A stretch of 64,000 nucleotides of DNA, from positions 7,156,811 through 7,220,810 of the forward strand of contig OX030963.1 in NCBI GenBank assembly GCA_943735955.1, written 5' to 3'. A program made the position numbers and the translations under genes. The notes beneath the pieces are model-generated. The model had not been told where the DNA came from, searched no databases, and saw nothing but the letters and a program-made list of their open reading frames with translations. Below, piece after piece: positions 23,296 through 35,197 of this stretch; position 1 is the first letter of the stretch, and each line of letters starts with the position of its first letter. The DNA comes from Piscicola geometra (Eukaryota > Annelida > Clitellata > Hirudinida > Piscicolidae).

Positions 23296-24310
23296 TTACA
23301 AATCAAGCATCATCATGAACGACTTCAAATATGTTTCATGAGTGCCGTCAAAAGTGAACCAGTGAACTCCAGTTCCTGGTCCTTTTTTGTCACCATTGTA
23401 CTTGCCATTAGGATTGCAATGGTGGCAGTCATTGTACCACCAAGCTCCAAAGTAATTTTGAGCACAGTGCTTATTGCTCTTATCGTTGTCTTGGTCTTTG
23501 GCGCTGAAAAACATTCCATTATGAACTACGATCGAGTCCCCTGTATTTTGGGTGTAGTAACTGTTATTTAAAAAATGTTTATTTATTTTAAAATGTCAAT
23601 TTTTTAACAATAATTTATTTCATTAACCTGCTGATCCTGTATATCCACTGACATGAAGCTTGTACTTGTTCTCACTTCCTTCAACTTTAAAATTATCATA
23701 CTTAGCCCATTTCATCGTTCCATCCCAGCCTTCCATCACGACAAGGAGTTTGCTGCCATTCTTCGTCAATTCGTGAATGACTTTCAAACCTGGTGTTGAT
23801 CATTCTCTTTGAGTGAAATAGTGAAATTATGGAGAAAAAAATATTTTATTTAATAATTGAAACTTCAAATTGTGAGTTTCGAACTAAATCAGAAAAAAAG
23901 AAATTTATTTCAAACAATAAAATTTTAAACCCAGCCAAAAGTTTTCTTCAATGTTTCCAAATCCATCTTCGTATTCTTCAAAGCTTCGGTAGAAGTCTAC
24001 TGATCCACTGACTCTTCTCTGGAAAGTCTGGTAAAAAAGAAAGAAATATTTAAACAGTTTTTTTAGAAATTCAATCAAACTATTTAAAAAGTTCTATTCA
24101 CTTACAAATATTTCAAATGTCTACAAATACGAAGCTTTCAACTTCACAGCAAGGTTTTAAATATTTGGCTTACAGTTCACTCACCACCCAGTTTTCGGTT
24201 CCCAAAAAGCTGAACTCGTTTTTTTTCAGTCGGAAAGTTGACATGTTGAAACAGGTTTGATGAGAAAAGGCACAGTGCAGTACCAAAAGCAAAAAGAACG
24301 AACGAATCAT
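23296..24310 (-). CDS. Secreted short fibrinogen-related protein, 4 exons, complete
   Basis: Exons on the minus strand: 24310-24185, 24027-23931, 23789-23628 and 23540-23296. They sum to 630 nt (209 residues plus stop), and all junction phases agree. Exon 1 gives a signal peptide (MIRSFFLLLVLHCAFS). Exon 2 begins TFQRRVSGSVDFYRSFEEY and ends FWLG. Exon 3 has IHELTKNGSKLLVVMEGWDG and KYKLHVSGYTGSAG. Exon 4 has the calcium-site-like AKDQDND, CAQNYFGAWWYNDC and NPNGKYN, then stops. These are hallmark motifs of a fibrinogen C-terminal domain, a lectin-like extracellular fold. The usual first ~40 residues of the domain (the first disulphide and the G-G-W region) are missing or replaced by exon 1 sequence. 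Role in recognition or immunity is inferred from the family only. Confidence 0.85.
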
Positions 24311-24355
24311 ATTGCTCTTGTAGACCTTCTACTGAGGCATCCCTTTGCTGTCTGG

Positions 24356-24363
24356 TATTTATA
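24356..24363 (-). promoter_or_regulatory. TATA box of the fibrinogen-domain gene
   Basis: TATAAATA on the minus strand 46-53 bases before the ATG, in CTCTATAAATACC context. This would place transcription start about 15-25 bases before the ATG. Confidence 0.65.
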
Positions 24364-24419
24364 GAGAAAATCAGCTTTCAAACGCGGGTATCTCATGTGA
24401 ATCGATTCGGGTTAACTAG

Positions 24420-25645
24420 AAAAGCATTAAGCGTTCTTAAAAAATCTATTGAAATAATAGTGTATTCTTTACGAAAAAATGTGATAAAATAAGAAAAATT
24501 AAAACACGTTTTTTTAGTATAAATATAAACCAATATTATTATTATATATTATTCTAGCTTGTCACTAAACCTTAAAACACCATGCACAAGGCGCATTTTC
24601 TATCTTTAAAATGTATTTTTAAACGATGGTGCGTCTCATAAATAGAGTTTAGCTTGAGATCTCAGACGTTACCAGGCACTAAGGCCTTTAAGAAAAACTG
24701 CCTAAATGAAAAAAAACAGAAAAACGAAAAAGCTTTTAATTACTGTATTAAAGAAATAAATTAGTATTGCATCAAAGACTTGTACTTAGTTCACATCAGG
24801 CTGAATGAATACTTTATGTTATTTAGTCTTTGCAAGTTCACGGCGATCGAACTGCGGCTTGAAACTTACATTTTGGCGAGACTTCAGTGAAGATGTGACG
24901 CTCAAACAAGCTAAGTCTCTTGTGACTCACACGGTTGAAACAAGTTCTTTGCACTCAGAAAATAGAAAAAAAGCTGCTGATTTAGTTGACATCATAATTT
25001 GAACAAAAATACAGCTTTCTTATGTTGCAAAATTATGAGTTTAAAAAAAAAATAATTAGTTTGCATTCTCAGAAAATTTTTCTAGTTTTTATTTTATAAA
25101 TTTTTATAGCAATGTTGTGCAAACGCGCTGCGTGGAGCTTGTTCCACGGAAAGAACTTGGAGGGCATGCTGGAGTGGTTCAGTATTGTCTCCTTGGAACG
25201 CGGAACTGGAGCTTGATGTTGTTTTCAATGGAACTGGAACTATTTTCGTGCTCCGCAATTTCATTCTGATTGTTTAAAAAGTTTAATGTAAACGTAAAGT
25301 TTACTGTTTCACATTTGTAATCATTCATTTTTTTGATAAAATTCAATTTGATTGCTTCTTGTTGTTGGCGTCCTTCAGTCTAGGCAGACAATGGACTTGC
25401 ACCGAGAGAGAACTTTTTTGTCGCTGCTGGTTGTTGTTTTCTGATTGTTAAAAAAGTTTAATGTAAACGGTTTCACTTTTGTAATCATTCATTTTTTCGA
25501 TAAAATTCAACTTGATTGCTTATGTTCACAAATAAATAGGTGCACGAGGGCAAAGTGATTGCTGCCTATCAGAGGTAGGACTGGAACATTTTCAATCCAA
25601 GTCACAATTTTTTCCTGATTTGTCTCGTTTTCACTGATCATCAGA
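24420..25645. other. AT-rich intergenic DNA with one short direct repeat
   Basis: A ~90-bp segment (TTTAATGTAAACG, then TTGTAATCATTCATTTTTT, then TTGATTGCTT) occurs at about 25266 and again at about 25438. A 65-codon frame at 24805 has no recognisable domain. Nothing else seen. Confidence 0.5.
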
Positions 25646-25648
25646 ATT

Positions 25649-25834
25649 TTGGTTTCCAGTCCCGTTCCGTTCGCCAGACAAACAGACCAAGCTGGGAAAG
25701 ATGTTCTGCTAATGAGAACAATAGAGAATATAAATAAAAAGAGTGTTCTAAAAAGATGGAAAAAAATTTTTAAAGAATTTATGAATGAAGAGAAGGAAAG
25801 CGAGAGAAGGTTGGAAGAGGTGAAGTTGTGTTGA
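25649..25834 (+). pseudogene. LINE fragment (linker before the RT domain)
   Basis: The peptide segment VLKRWKKIFKEFMNEEKESE, followed by RRLEEVK, resembles the WKEYFEELMNEENERE-type segment between endonuclease and reverse transcriptase of RTE-like elements. Only this segment is present. It is preceded by a CCAGTCCCGTTCCGTTC motif shared with 29285. Confidence 0.45.
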
Positions 25835-26440
25835 ATGAGAAGTGAACGAGTTTACTAATGAATAAGTCAGGATAAAAATGAAACAATTGAAAACAACAAG
25901 TTTTTTATTTTATATTATTGAATTATGTTTTTCATTACAACTGTATTTGTATGTGAACCAAATAAAATAAAATATATTAATCATATTAACTTCAAAAATT
26001 ATTTCTACTTCATACGCACAATCCCTCCTTAATCGATGTTTCCCTTCTCGTGTTAATCGTTCTTTCCTTTTCTAAACTCATGTGATTGTAAAGTTAATTT
26101 ATTTTCTGAGTAAAATTACGCTGAGATAAATTATCTTAAATAAACGCAAAAAAAGTGTTAAATAATAAGAAAACAAAACTATTTCCATTGCAGAATGTAC
26201 CGTGAAACCAATACGCTTTTTATCCTCCAATTAATGAAATAAGCAGCACCATCTGTCAGATAGAATTCCAATTAGGAAGGATATAGAAAATCAAACTACC
26301 TGAGTGTCTCGTAATCTTATTCAGAACTTTTTCTTTTTGAAAGTTATTATCTAACTGTTTTCTATGATGTTGTTGGCATTCATCCATCTCGTGAGATGAT
26401 GAAAGCGCTCTGGTATGTTCATTGGCGGTAGCTTCTAGAG
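25835..26440. other. AT-rich spacer
   Basis: No gene or repeat recognised. Confidence 0.5.
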
Positions 26441-26444
26441 TGGC

Positions 26445-27528
26445 TCAGTCTCTGCTGCAGTGGCTGCAGGTGAAGTCGGATGGAGTATCGAGAGCCTGAT
26501 TCTGCTGCCTCATTTTTCTTCTTTGCCTTCGGGATTCCAGATGTTGCCTGTGTTCTTCCTCGCCCTTTTTGATGCCTTTGTGGACAGTCTGGCGCCAGCC
26601 CCTCCGGTCATCGGCTAGCTCTTCCCATCTACCAGGGTCGATACCCGTAAGTTTGAGATCGCGTTTGCAGACGTCTTTGAAGCGTAGTTGCCAACGACCA
26701 ACTGGACGATGTCCTGTAGCCAGCTCGCCATAGAGGACGTCCTTGGGTATGCGACCTTCTTCCATTCGACGCACTCGACCTAGCCAGCGTAGACGTCTTT
26801 GGCATGAAAGGAGCTGTATGCTGAGTGAGTTGGCTTGACTGAGTACGGCTGTGTTGGTGACTTTGTTTTTTGCCAAGGATGCGTCGGAGACAGCGAAGAT
26901 GAAAGCTTTCGAGACGATCTTCTTGCCTGGCATAGGTAGTCCAGGTTTCGTTGCCATACAACAGAGTGCTGAGAACGCATGCTTGGTACACTTTGAGCTT
27001 GGTGCTTCGTGTCAGTTGGCTGTTAGTCCATACACGTTTGATCAATCTGGCCATGACGCTGGCTGCTTTGGCGAGCCTCTTGTCAATCTCGATGTCGAGG
27101 GATAGGCTGCTAGTAATGACGGAGCCCAAGTATGTGAACTTGTCAGTGGCTTCCAGCACCTGATTGTCGATTGTGATTGAGGGTAGAACAGGGATGTCTT
27201 GACCCATGATGTTGGTTTTCTTGATACTGATGGTCAGACCGAATTTCCTGCAAGCCTGAGCAAAGCGATTCATCAGCTGCTGAAGGTTTTCCTCCGTGTG
27301 TGACACCAGGGCCGCATCATCAGCGAACAGCATGTCTCTAATGAGGACAGTGCGAATTTTTGTCTTTGCTCTTAGGTGTGCCATGTTCAGCAGTTTCCCG
27401 TCACTTCTGGTGTGTAAATGGACACCTTCGGCAGACTCTTTAAATGCAAAGTTCAACAGCATCGAGAAGAAGATGCCGAATAATGTGGCGTTAGCACACA
27501 ACCCTGTTTGATCCCACTTTGTTTTCAC
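26445..27528 (-). mobile_element. RTE-like LINE, reverse transcriptase 3' half
   Basis: Minus-strand frame 27528 to 26629 has IRDMLFADDAALVSHTEENL (catalytic FADD), LTISIKKTNIMGQD, FTYLGSVITSSLS and VYQACVLSTLLYGNETW, followed by a frameshift. The overlapping frame 26957 to 26445 continues with RRLRWLGRVRRMEEGRIPKD, GHRPVGRWQLRFKDVCKRDL and the C-terminal CSHCS. The 5' half (endonuclease and RT fingers) is absent. The same class as the element at 48470-50815. Confidence 0.88.
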
Positions 27529-27529
27529 T

Positions 27530-28900
27530 AATCTTAGTTTTTATGAAATTTGTCAAAAATACTTTTTACAAATGAAAGGTTTTAATTCAATTTTTCCATG
27601 TTTAAATTCATACATACGTTTTATTTAAATGTAGATTAAACCACTCAAAATACTTAAAAAGAGTTAAGAAGATTTAAATCCTTCGATGAAATCATGAAGT
27701 TCTCGAATACTTTAGTCATAGAACTTATGAAAAACAGCTGAAAAACTCAAACGTTCTTTTGTTAGCCATCTTGGTAGCCGCTTTTACCAGCTGATAAATT
27801 TGTAAAATAAACGGTTTTAAGTAGAATATTATGACATTTAAATGATAATTAATTAGTATCAATTGAAATGGTTGTTTACTGTTAGTGGTTTTTTGGTCCG
27901 TTGAAGGATGGCTGCAGCAAACCAGGTGCAAGTTGTAGCCTGCAACAACAAAGGGGATACCAGCCACAACAACAACAACAACAAGTTTCAGTCATGGCAA
28001 GTCTCTACCCCGAGAAGATAAAAAAATTAAGATGATGATGTTTTTTGAGAAGAATAATTGTCGTTTTTATATAGCGTCCAGGAATGCAACTGAAGCGCTT
28101 TGATGATGGTTTTGTGGTGATGATGATGCTGTAGTAAGAATGAGGGTGCTGTGGTGATGAAAGAGGTGCAGTATTGGTAATGATATTGATGTTGTGACAA
28201 TGATGCTCATGGTGATGTGGCGAGGTTGGATTTGAAGGGTTATTAAACTAATTATGAAGGTTTTTTGTTAAAGTTTACAATATCATATTACAATGAAAGT
28301 TTTCCCAAAAAGCATAAGAAGCTTGCTAACAGCCTCTTTTGCCGAATCCCATGACTTGGCATCCTTCTTGCCTGGGTTAGCTACTCTTTAAATCTAATTA
28401 GCACAACCCATCGCTTAATAATCCAAAATGTTTGCAGCGATGTGTGATGTAGATGTCTGGAACAGGGATAATGGTTTTTAACCATATTTCCCAAATTTTA
28501 TCGTCGCAATCGGCTTTTGTGAGACTTGGACTGAAATTAAAACTGAACAATTGAATATAATAAGTTATACTAACATTAGCATTGAAAAGATCCTAGAACT
28601 TTTGAAAGTTAATTACGTATCCACTGTCAACAAACAATTTCCTGTAAACACCAATACCATCACACCAAGGATCTCAACTTCTCAAAAAATAAAATCTATT
28701 AACAGAATAAAGTTTGAAAATTAAAAACATCAAACTTAGGCTATGAGTTGAATCTCCAAAGGTCTGAACAGCCAAGTATTATTAACTTCCATATTTCTTG
28801 GTCTTGAGAGGAACACAAACCAGTTGAGCTCAAGAAAGCTTCAACATACTCGCAAACGTTCAGAGTAGCAGTGCGGGGAACTGTAAAAGAGTCTCAAGTG
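27530..28900. other. Spacer with LINE-tail trace and GAT-rich stretch
   Basis: Around 28066 the sequence TATAGCGTCCAGGAATGCAA, followed by CTGAAGCGCTTTGATGATGG, resembles the TATAGCGCC...AAGCGCT tail seen in the LINE at 6019. A frame near 27910 has a short polyglutamine run (CAACAACAACAACAACAA). No supported gene. Confidence 0.4.
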
Positions 28901-29110
28901 TGCAACGTGTGACGTTTCCGCTGGTTTCAAGCTGCAGTGAAGGCAGTGCTGAAGTGCTCGAGCCATTACATTGACAGCTTGTTTGAGAGGAAGTTTGTGT
29001 TGCGGACATGTACTGGAGCCGGGACTTTGGCAGCTACGAAGAGTTCTTCGAAGCAGAATTCAACGAGATGCGAAAAAAGAAAGTTCCAGGAGTTGATAAG
29101 GTTCTTGATG
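28900..29110 (+). pseudogene. Coding-like fragment with a frameshift
   Basis: One frame reads WFQAAVKAVLKCSSHYIDSL. The neighbouring frame continues EEVCVADMYWSRDFGSYEEF and FEAEFNEMRKKKVPG. Both have protein-like composition and join only across a one-base shift near 28990. Family not recognised. Confidence 0.35.
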
Positions 29111-29519
29111 GAAAAGGGGGAGGGGTTGAAATGAGGAAGGGAAGAAAGAGGTGACATGTGGTTTTGGATTACAATGACGTGTGATTCAAGGGTTTGTAAA
29201 TTGATGAACGAAAGCAAGGTCTGAGCAGGTTGAAGTAAAAAATATATGTAAATAGAGGTAGGATCGGAACTATTTTTTATTCCCGGTCCCGTTCCAATCT
29301 ATAATTTTCTTTCCGTTTCGTTCCTTTCCTGCCTCCTTCTATTACTATTTCACTATTTTGAAATGAATAAATATATCGCTCAAAATGACCATAATTTTGC
29401 AGTTTGATATGCTGACGGACCTTGAACGAATGGGTGAGTGAACGCACCTCTCAGTTACAGAAAGCTTATCAACCATTATCATTATTATTTTCATTATCCT
29501 TTTCACTGCCATTATCATT

Positions 29520-29705
29520 ATCACTCATTATCATTATCCCTTATTATCATTATCACTTATTATCATTATCACTTATTATCATTATCACTTATTATCATTA
29601 TCACTTATTATCATTATCACTTATTATCATTATCACTTATTATCATTATCACTTATTATCATTATCACTTATTATCATTATCACTTATTATCATTATCAC
29701 TCATC
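29520..29705. repeat. 16-bp minisatellite CACTTATTATCATTAT
   Basis: About 12 nearly perfect copies. Open frames on the plus strand are repeat artefacts with a 16-residue period. Confidence 0.95.
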
Positions 29706-29826
29706 ATTTTCACTGCCATTATATTTTAAACTGCGATTATCATTAAATATCAGTAATAGAAACAATGTTATTACTGAGAATGGTATCTTCATTGATTTTT
29801 ATGGGAACTTTTCTGTTCCATGTTGC

Positions 29827-29917
29827 GATGATGATGATGATGATGATGTTGATGATCATGATCATGATCATGATGATGATGATGATGATCATGATGATAA
29901 TAATGATGATGACGATA

Positions 29918-29972
<55 letters not shown>

Positions 29973-29974
29973 GG

Positions 29975-30005
<31 letters not shown>

Positions 30006-30065
30006 CGATAATGATGATGATGATGATGATGATAATGATCATGATGATGAGAATAATGATGATGA
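29827..30065. repeat. (GAT)n microsatellite
   Basis: About 240 bp of GAT with scattered CAT, AAT and GAC variants. Confidence 0.95.
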
Positions 30066-30165
30066 TTTTGTTCCCTTAGTTGCCTCAGAAGTATACGCGA
30101 AGTTTGCCGACTCGAAGACATTCAAGGTGGAAGAAAAGAACCTTCGAGCCATGTTCACATTTCTA
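30066..30165 (+). other. Possible short exon
   Basis: After a CCCTTAG acceptor-like site one frame reads VASEVYAKFADSKTFKVEEK and NLRAMFTFLG. The composition is protein-like but the frame is also open through the (GAT)n tract. Not recognised. Confidence 0.25.
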
Positions 30166-30204
30166 GGTTCTTTTGATCATAATAATTCTTCAACAATTAT
30201 TATC

Positions 30205-30970
30205 AGCTGTTCCACGATTAAAAATTTCAATCGCGGATAATCGTATGTAAACGCAATTTTTCAGCATCTTTGACATTAGTATAAAATAGTAATTACATTT
30301 TTTTTCTCACAAATGTGATTGAAACTTTATCAGAATTTATTTATGAAAGTAATCCACATTAAAAAAAATTAAATCATAAATTTAAAAAAATGCAATTGTC
30401 ACACATCCTTTTTGAGTCATTTACTAAAGCAAACAAGCTTTCAACATAAGTTGGATCTGAAGAGGCTCTTTTCTTGCTAACCATGTGTCCTGACAAGCTG
30501 AATAGACGTTCGCATGGAACTGTACTTGCAGGAGATGACAAGTAATTTCTTGCTAGTTTCGCAAGAGCCGGATATGCCCCTTCGTGTGGTTGCCACCAAA
30601 CAAGAGGACAGCTCTCAAAGCCTACTTCAGATTCTGTTCTATAACGTTGAATGATTGACATAGTAATCATTGAGGTATTTTCATCTTCGGAATCTAAAGT
30701 TACATATGTTCGTAGTCTCTTTTTAGTTTTTTTTGAAGAAATGCTTTTTTCCACATTCGTTTTTTGACCGTTAATTAAGATTGTTTGTGTTCCCTTGCTG
30801 ACAATGTAGCCAACACAGCAAAAACAGTTTAATTTTGATTAATTTAAATGCATTACAGTTTTGAAATGCGTTAATTTTTTTTAAATTCTATTAAATTTTT
30901 AACAGAGTTAAAAATTTTAACGCTTATTGGTTAACGCTTTAATCGAAAGTTAACTTAGATCAAAACACAT
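30205..30970 (-). mobile_element. Second hAT family, deletion derivative 1
   Basis: Minus frame 30754-30374 encodes a hAT C-terminal dimerisation domain: VWWQPHEGAYPALAKLARNY, then ASTVPCERLFSLSG and VSKKRASSDP. The borders contain inverted GATTAAAAATTTCAATCG-type and CGCTTTAATCGAAAGTTAAC-type sequences shared with the next copy, which may be the termini. Most of the transposase is missing. Confidence 0.75.
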
Positions 30971-31314
30971 CTTTTTTATTACTATCATTATACAATAATT
31001 TTGATCGTTAAAAATATTATTCTATAATAATTAAAATTCTTGATTTTATTGAAATATTTAAATAAGGATGCTTTTAAGAATCCTCGATAGAAGATAGTCT
31101 TTTGTCAATATTTGAAGCAGCGGAGACAATGAAACATTGTACATACACTCTATCTCAAAAAAAGCATATTTACTTCATTGCATTGTTGAAGATCATTATA
31201 ACGCTTGCAATCAAGGCCAGAACCCAAACGAAGCTGAGATGCAGTTCATGCTGGCGGACCTTCAACGTACGTTCGACACCTAATTACCACTCGCTTACTG
31301 CTGTGTAATAAAAA

Positions 31315-32478
31315 AATTAGCTGTTTTACGATTAAAAATTTTAATCGTGCGTTAATCGTATTTTAACGAAATGTTTTTTGCATATTTGACATTAGTATAA
31401 AATATTATTAAAAATTTTTCTCTTACAAATGTAACAAAAATGTTATCAGAACTTTTTCAAAAAATAATCCACATTTAAAGAAATGAAAATGAATCCATAC
31501 AAAATAAAAAAAGCAAATTTCAAACATCAATTTTGAGCCAGTTACTCAAGCAAAAAAGTAATCCATATATGAAAGAATAAAACGAATCCATAAATGATAA
31601 AAATGGAATTGTAACACATCATTTTTGAGCAAACAAGTTTTTCAACATTAGTTGGACCTAAAGAGACTCTTTTCTTGCTAACTTTGTGTCTTGACAAGCT
31701 GAAAAGACGTTCACATGAAACTGTACTTGCAGGAGATGCAAGTACTTTTTTGCCAGTTTCGCAAGCGCTGGATATGCCCCTTCGCATTGTTGCCACCAAA
31801 AAAGAGGACAACTCTCAAAACCTACCTCAGATTCTGTTCTATAACATTTAATGATTGACTTAGTTATCATTCAGATATCTTCATCTTCAGAACCTGAAGT
31901 TACATATGTTTGTAGCCTTTTGTTTGGTGAAGGCTGTATAGTTTTTGAGGTTTTCTTTTCTTCTTATAGTTTTTTTAACTCTTTCATTTGTTTAAAAATA
32001 TTTAAAACTTTTTAATCGGGGGTCTAATGATGTGGCAATTCTTGACCATTGAATATTCTGATTATTCATTCTCTGCTCCAATTTGGAAAGAAATTTGGTG
32101 TGTGAAACAAATGACATAAACTGGATCATCTTCTGAAGTTCCTATTTCTTGTGTAAAGTGACAAACTTAAAGTAACACTATTGAAAATGTCTAGTCTTTT
32201 TCACCCCCTAGAATTTCTGTTGCAAATCTTCAAGAAAGTAGAAGTTTTTTGATGAAATGCAATTTTCCTCATTCGTTTTTGACATTAAACTTGGATTGTA
32301 TGTGTTCACTTGCTGGCAATGTAACCAAAACAGCAAAAAACAGTTAAATTTGGATAAGTTTGAATGCATTAAAATTGTTTAATGCGTTAATTTTTTTCAA
32401 ATGCGTTTAAAATGTCAACGGTCGTTAATTGATCAATGCGTTAATCGTAAGTTAACGTAGATTAAAGCAAAGTTCTAA
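31315..32478 (-). mobile_element. Second hAT family, deletion derivative 2
   Basis: Collinear with the copy at 30205 but longer on the right, adding 31930-32300. The dimerisation domain is present but decayed (YPALAKLAKKYLHLLQ in one frame, ASTVSCERLFSLSRHKVSKK in another). Ends show the same ACGATTAAAAATTTTAATCG and GCGTTAATCGTAAGTTAACG motifs. Confidence 0.72.
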
Positions 32479-32934
32479 AAAAATAATTAAAAAAATAATT
32501 AAATATTGAAATATTAGAAAATAAAATAAAATAAAATAAAAAACAGTAAATATCAACATGAAATAAAATAAAACACTTGTTTATTCATTGACTGAGCTTA
32601 GAAGGTTTCTGAAGCCGTTCTGCAAACTACTTTCTGTCGCGAGACTGAAAAGGGGAGTATTTGCAGAAGTTTGGTGCATTTCTTTCCGGTGACTTTCACT
32701 CTGTTGGCACATGAGGCGTCTTTGAGAATGGAAGAAAGCCTTGATTATTTGCGGATTGAGGTCAGTCGAGGTTGGAGCAGACACTTTCAACGATGCTTAC
32801 TGACTATCTGGAATGAAACTTTTCAATTTAGGAACTTCAAGCCATGCTCCAGAAAAATAGTTTGAAGGTATTTGTCTCGGACTACGTGACTTGCCAGCAA
32901 AGCTGAGAGTGCACTAGAATGTGAGGGTACTGTG

Positions 32935-33085
32935 TAGCACGGGCGGCGATCCTGGGGTCCAGACCCCTTCTTTTGTGTAGTGAGGAGTCCACCCCAGGAT
33001 TCCCCAGGATCGCCCCAGAATCGCCACCCATGCTGGGTAGAACCTCCCCCCTTCAAGATTTGCAGCCGATTTTTCGCTAATGCAG
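32935..33085. mobile_element. hAT copy-2-type terminal fragment
   Basis: GGGCGGCGATCCTGGGGTCC matches the left terminus of the 17266 element. Short related GC-rich pieces (CCAGGATCGCCCC, AGATTTGCAGCCGAT) follow. Remnant only. Confidence 0.6.
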
Positions 33086-33291
33086 AGAATTTTTATGGAG
33101 TATGCACAGTTTCTTGGCATGCCTCTAGCACACTGTTCATGCCTTGAATGCGTGAAGAAGAGATAACTTCTTCCTGTATAATTCAGTTTTTTTCGACATA
33201 TTTAAGCATATATGTTCAAATACATAAACATACTATCAGAAGAGCAAAGACATAAAAAATACAACAGAAAAACCTGGTCGAAAAGTGACAG

Positions 33292-33569
33292 GAGAGAGTA
33301 ACTTTAACTACAGCTTCGACGACTTTCTGAACCTGGCTCGCAACTACGCGCTGACAAAGAGCGAGATGAGAGCGCAGTACCAAGAGGCCTTCCAGAACTT
33401 CGACCCTGAAGACAAGGGCTTCGTGCACTCGCAAGACGTCCAGAAGCTCCTCGAGATCGTCGTCGGTGGAGACTTGAGCGTCGAAATAAAGAATGTTCTG
33501 AGACATTTCGAGGCCGACCAAGACGGGAAGATCTATTACAAAAGTCGTCATTGCCTTATTCGGTTTTAA
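33292..33569 (+). CDS. EF-hand domain exon (calcium-binding, calmodulin-like)
   Basis: After an acceptor GTGACAG the frame encodes SFDDFLNLARNYALTKSEM, an EF-hand loop FDPEDKGFVHSQDV, a linker GDLSVEIKNVLRHF and a second loop EADQDGKIYYK, then stops. The helix-loop-helix pattern is that of two EF-hands. The first loop is non-canonical (Asp, not Glu, at position 12; Lys at 5). The second has DxDG but ends in Ser. No clear GT donor ends the exon near IYYK and no other exons of the gene were identified, so it may be a terminal exon or a decayed duplicate. Confidence 0.65.
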
Positions 33570-33816
33570 TAAGATCTGAAACTTTTTGAAAATCAATAAT
33601 TGTATAAAAGTGCCTAAACAGCTTATTTTTACATTATTGTTTTCATATTATGTTACATATAATATCCCATTTATTGAAAATTATTTTTTTTATTTCTTAC
33701 AAGTATTTTCTTTGAGTAATATAATCTAAATCATTATTTAACTTCTCCTATTTATTTATCATTTACGTCTGAAAGTTATTAAATTAATTATCATGGTATG
33801 CAGGTATTTATTCAGT

Positions 33817-35120
33817 TTAGGAAAAAGTTAATGATTGCAAATATTTGTCCAACGCAGAGTTTATAGAACAGACGGTAGACGAGAACATCTTCAGTGACCA
33901 AAGATTCTGAGCCTCCTTTCGAATGACCGCTTTTCCTCGCAGGACTCCTCGAATCAAGGCGAAGTTGACAGGGCCCTTAGGCTCCGATCCCTCTGGACAC
34001 ATGCTTGACCCCCTTGAGAAATCCTAAAAAGAAAACTGGCGATTGGAAATACATAAAAACATTTTTTCCAATTATTAATTCATTGAAAAAATCGGAAAAA
34101 TAGTTTATTAATATATTTTATAAAAAAGATGTTACAGGCAATGTTCATAAATTAAGGAAATCCATGGATTGCCTGATTCAATTAGTCATTCAATAGATTA
34201 TTTTGGATTTAACTTTTTTCAATAAAATATCAAACTGTGAACAACATTTAAAAACATAGTAATTTTTTTAGATTTATTAAATGAAATTCCATTCATTTTT
34301 GCAATAAACTATAAAACTTTAAACAATATATTATAAAATTGTACTTATAAGTTATTTTGAAAATATCATTCTAAGCTCATCAGATTTAAATGATTGTGAA
34401 AAGTCCTATGATGTCCTCTTCAGCTAATTTGTCTGCAAAATTAATAGAAATTCAAAGTCACAAGTTTTCACTCATATTTGAGTTAAATAAATAACCTTTT
34501 TTTTTTCTTTTTTCCAATCGAATATGGGGTGCGCCTTATACATAGTGTTTTACGGTATTATAAAACAGAACAACCATTTGTACCATAGGTGCTTGCTTGA
34601 GGGCAAACCATGTGTCGAGCCCAGGTTTGAAAAAGATGCATTCTTTTATATTTTAAAAAAAGATAAAGCCCATCCTCATTTTCTGTTGTGCTTTTTCTGG
34701 TCACCAATTGAGCTATGGAGCTAAGTGTAAAAATTGTATCATCTTGTGCATCCTTCCCATATATATAATTTAAGTTGATAGAACATCTACTAAATTAAGA
34801 ATCGATATTTAATTTGGTTCTAAAAACGATTTCCAACGGCTATGGTTTGTAAAGAACTACCTTGCTTCAAATATTTTAATTCATTGATAAAACTTAGTTT
34901 GTATGTTTATTTCGATTTGATTTAAACGATATTTCAGCAACATTCTATTTAGTTTGACTTCATCGTTTATTAAATTTCTTGTCATGACATTCAAATAGCG
35001 TTGGTTCAGAGAAATTAAAAGTACAAAATCTAATTTCTCTTTAAAGCGCTTGGCACATCCTGACCGACCAGATGCAGGAGCAAGGCAAGAAAGGAGCAGG
35101 AGTGGCAATATTATTCGCAT
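33817..35120 (-). CDS. Candidate two-exon small secreted protein
   Basis: Exon 1 (35120 to about 35025) begins MRIILPLLLLSCLAPASG, a convincing signal peptide, followed by RSGCAKRFKEKL. Exon 2 (34023-33817) follows a TTTTTAG acceptor and opens in phase 0 as DFSRGSSMCPEGSEPKG, running to YLQSLTFS and a stop. A GTACTT donor at 35024 would join them in phase to give about 100 residues. The donor is weak and further exons could lie between, so the join is an inference. Family not recognised. Confidence 0.4.
34140..34870. other. AT-rich DNA with a Tigger-like terminal motif
   Basis: GGGGTGCGCCTTATACATAG, followed by TGTTTTACGGTAT, at about 34525 resembles pogo/Tigger inverted-repeat ends. A shorter relative, GTGCGCCTTATACATG, lies at about 37728. 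No transposase is seen here. The 66-codon frame at 34524 has no domain. Confidence 0.4.
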
Positions 35121-35197
35121 CCATGTTGAAATTGCGAGACACGAATGAATCAGATAGAATGACCCACCCTAAAGAACAAAGAAAACTCCCCCGCGTT

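Noticed and set aside
29743..30121. Poly-Ile, poly-His, poly-Asp and poly-Met frames
   Set aside because: All arise from the (GAT)n tract in different frames.
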